From JADKIH01 sp964486655 (GTDB lineage Bacteria > Bacteroidota > Bacteroidia > AKYH767-A > 2013-40CM-41-45): a stretch of DNA of 6,470 nt. Location of the stretch: the NCBI GenBank assembly GCA_964486655.1, contig CAZAON010000275.1:1-6470 (forward strand). The letters run 5' to 3'. The notes under the pieces were generated by a model. That model did no database searches, was not told where the DNA came from, and was given only the letters and a program-made list of their open reading frames with translations. Shown piece by piece: positions 5,837 through 6,470 of the stretch. Made by a program: the position numbers and the translations under genes. How positions within the stretch are numbered: the first letter of the stretch is position 1; every line of letters starts with the position of its first letter.

Positions 5837-6470
5837 ATGGAAATAGGTATAAGCATGTTCGGCGATATTAATGCCAACAGCAATCCGGGTAAGAGGTTAA
5901 AGGAAATAATTGAGGAAGTAAAACTGATAGACGAATCCGGACTCGATTTCTTTGGTATTGGTGAACATCACCGTCCCGACTATGCGGTTTCAGTGCCAGA
6001 GATTATTCTTGCCGCTGCAGCAACCGTTACGAAAAGGATCAAGCTTGGAAGCGCCGTAACTGTTCTCAGTTCTTCCGATCCCGTTCGCATATACCAGAGT
6101 TTTGCAACGATTGATCTGCTCTCCGGCGGCCGTGCGGAAATGAATGTTGGCCGGGGCAGCTTTACTGAATCCTTTCCCTTGTTCGGTTATAACCTGAATG
6201 ACTATAACGAACTGTTCGAAGAGAAGCTTGAGTTACTGGTAAAAATCAACAATGAAAAACGTATCAGCTGGAAAGGCAATTTCAGAGCCGAATTGAAGAA
6301 CCAGGAAATTCATCCGAGAGCAGAAAGTCCGATCGATATCTGGATAGCAGTGGGAGGAACTCCTGAGTCTGTGTTGCGTGCAGCTCGTCTCGGATTGCCG
6401 GTGGTGTTTGCCATTATCGGAGGCAATCCCGCTAACTTCAAACCGCTTTTTGATTATTACAGAAAGGCAT
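5837..6470 (+). CDS. LLM-class (luciferase-like) flavin-dependent oxidoreductase, 3' partial
   Basis: The frame starts at ATG 5837 (MEIGISMFGD, a usual N-terminus for the family) and runs off the right edge with 211 complete codons; full-length relatives have roughly 330-350 residues, so about a third is missing. The sequence is strongly family-like: FGIGEHHRPDYAVS (39-52), RIKLGSAVTVLSSSDPVR (67-84), SFATIDLLSGGRAEMNVGRG (88-107), SFTESFPLFGYNLNDY just after, and later IWIAVGGTPESVLRAARLG. It appears closest to the subgroup typified by the Agrobacterium structure 2I7G, judged from memory. Members are cytoplasmic TIM-barrel enzymes that bind FMN or F420 and carry out monooxygenase or oxidoreductase reactions; the substrate of this subgroup is generally unknown. 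A second in-frame ATG at 5855 is less likely because it removes the first beta strand. No sorting domain or signal peptide is present, so it is functionally separate from its secreted neighbours. Confidence 0.95.
   Translation, partial: MEIGISMFGDINANSNPGKRLKEIIEEVKLIDESGLDFFGIGEHHRPDYAVSVPEIILAAAATVTKRIKLGSAVTVLSSSDPVRIYQSFATIDLLSGGRAEMNVGRGSFTESFPLFGYNLNDYNELFEEKLELLVKINNEKRISWKGNFRAELKNQEIHPRAESPIDIWIAVGGTPESVLRAARLGLPVVFAIIGGNPANFKPLFDYYRKA

Overview
The window looks like chromosomal DNA from a member of the Bacteroidota. The main evidence is three neighbouring genes for proteins that end in type IX secretion (T9SS) sorting domains, two type A and one type B; this pathway is confined to that phylum and its relatives. 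Supporting signs are signal peptides cleaved at an Ala-Gln junction, no Shine-Dalgarno sequences, and upstream boxes resembling the Bacteroidota promoter (TTTG, about 20 bases, TAnnTTTG). Nothing in the sequence allows a genus to be named.

Layout. Positions 2-1774 (+) are the 3' part of a large secreted beta-propeller protein with Asp-boxes and a type A tail; its start lies upstream of the window. A short convergent gap (1775-1863) holds an inverted repeat. Positions 1864-3864 (-) encode a 666-residue multidomain surface protein: signal peptide, unclassified N-terminal domain, PKD domain, three 51-residue repeats, Ig-like domain, second PKD domain, type B tail. A divergent 388-base gap (3865-4252) follows, with promoter-like boxes, short repeats and two doubtful small ORFs (51 aa on -, 28 aa on +). 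Positions 4253-5758 (+) encode a 501-residue secreted beta-propeller protein with a type A tail. After 78 bases, 5837 to the right edge (+) is the first two-thirds of a luciferase-like flavin-dependent oxidoreductase, cut by the window end.

The three T9SS cargo proteins should cross the inner membrane by Sec and the outer membrane by T9SS, ending on the cell surface or outside. Their ligands or substrates cannot be read from the sequence. They are not a simple operon: the first two converge, the second and third diverge. The oxidoreductase is a cytoplasmic metabolic enzyme with no visible link to them. I see no RNA gene, CRISPR array, transposase, phage gene or defence system. The most unusual parts are the divergent gap and the repeats and N-terminal domain of the minus-strand protein; no undescribed system is evident.
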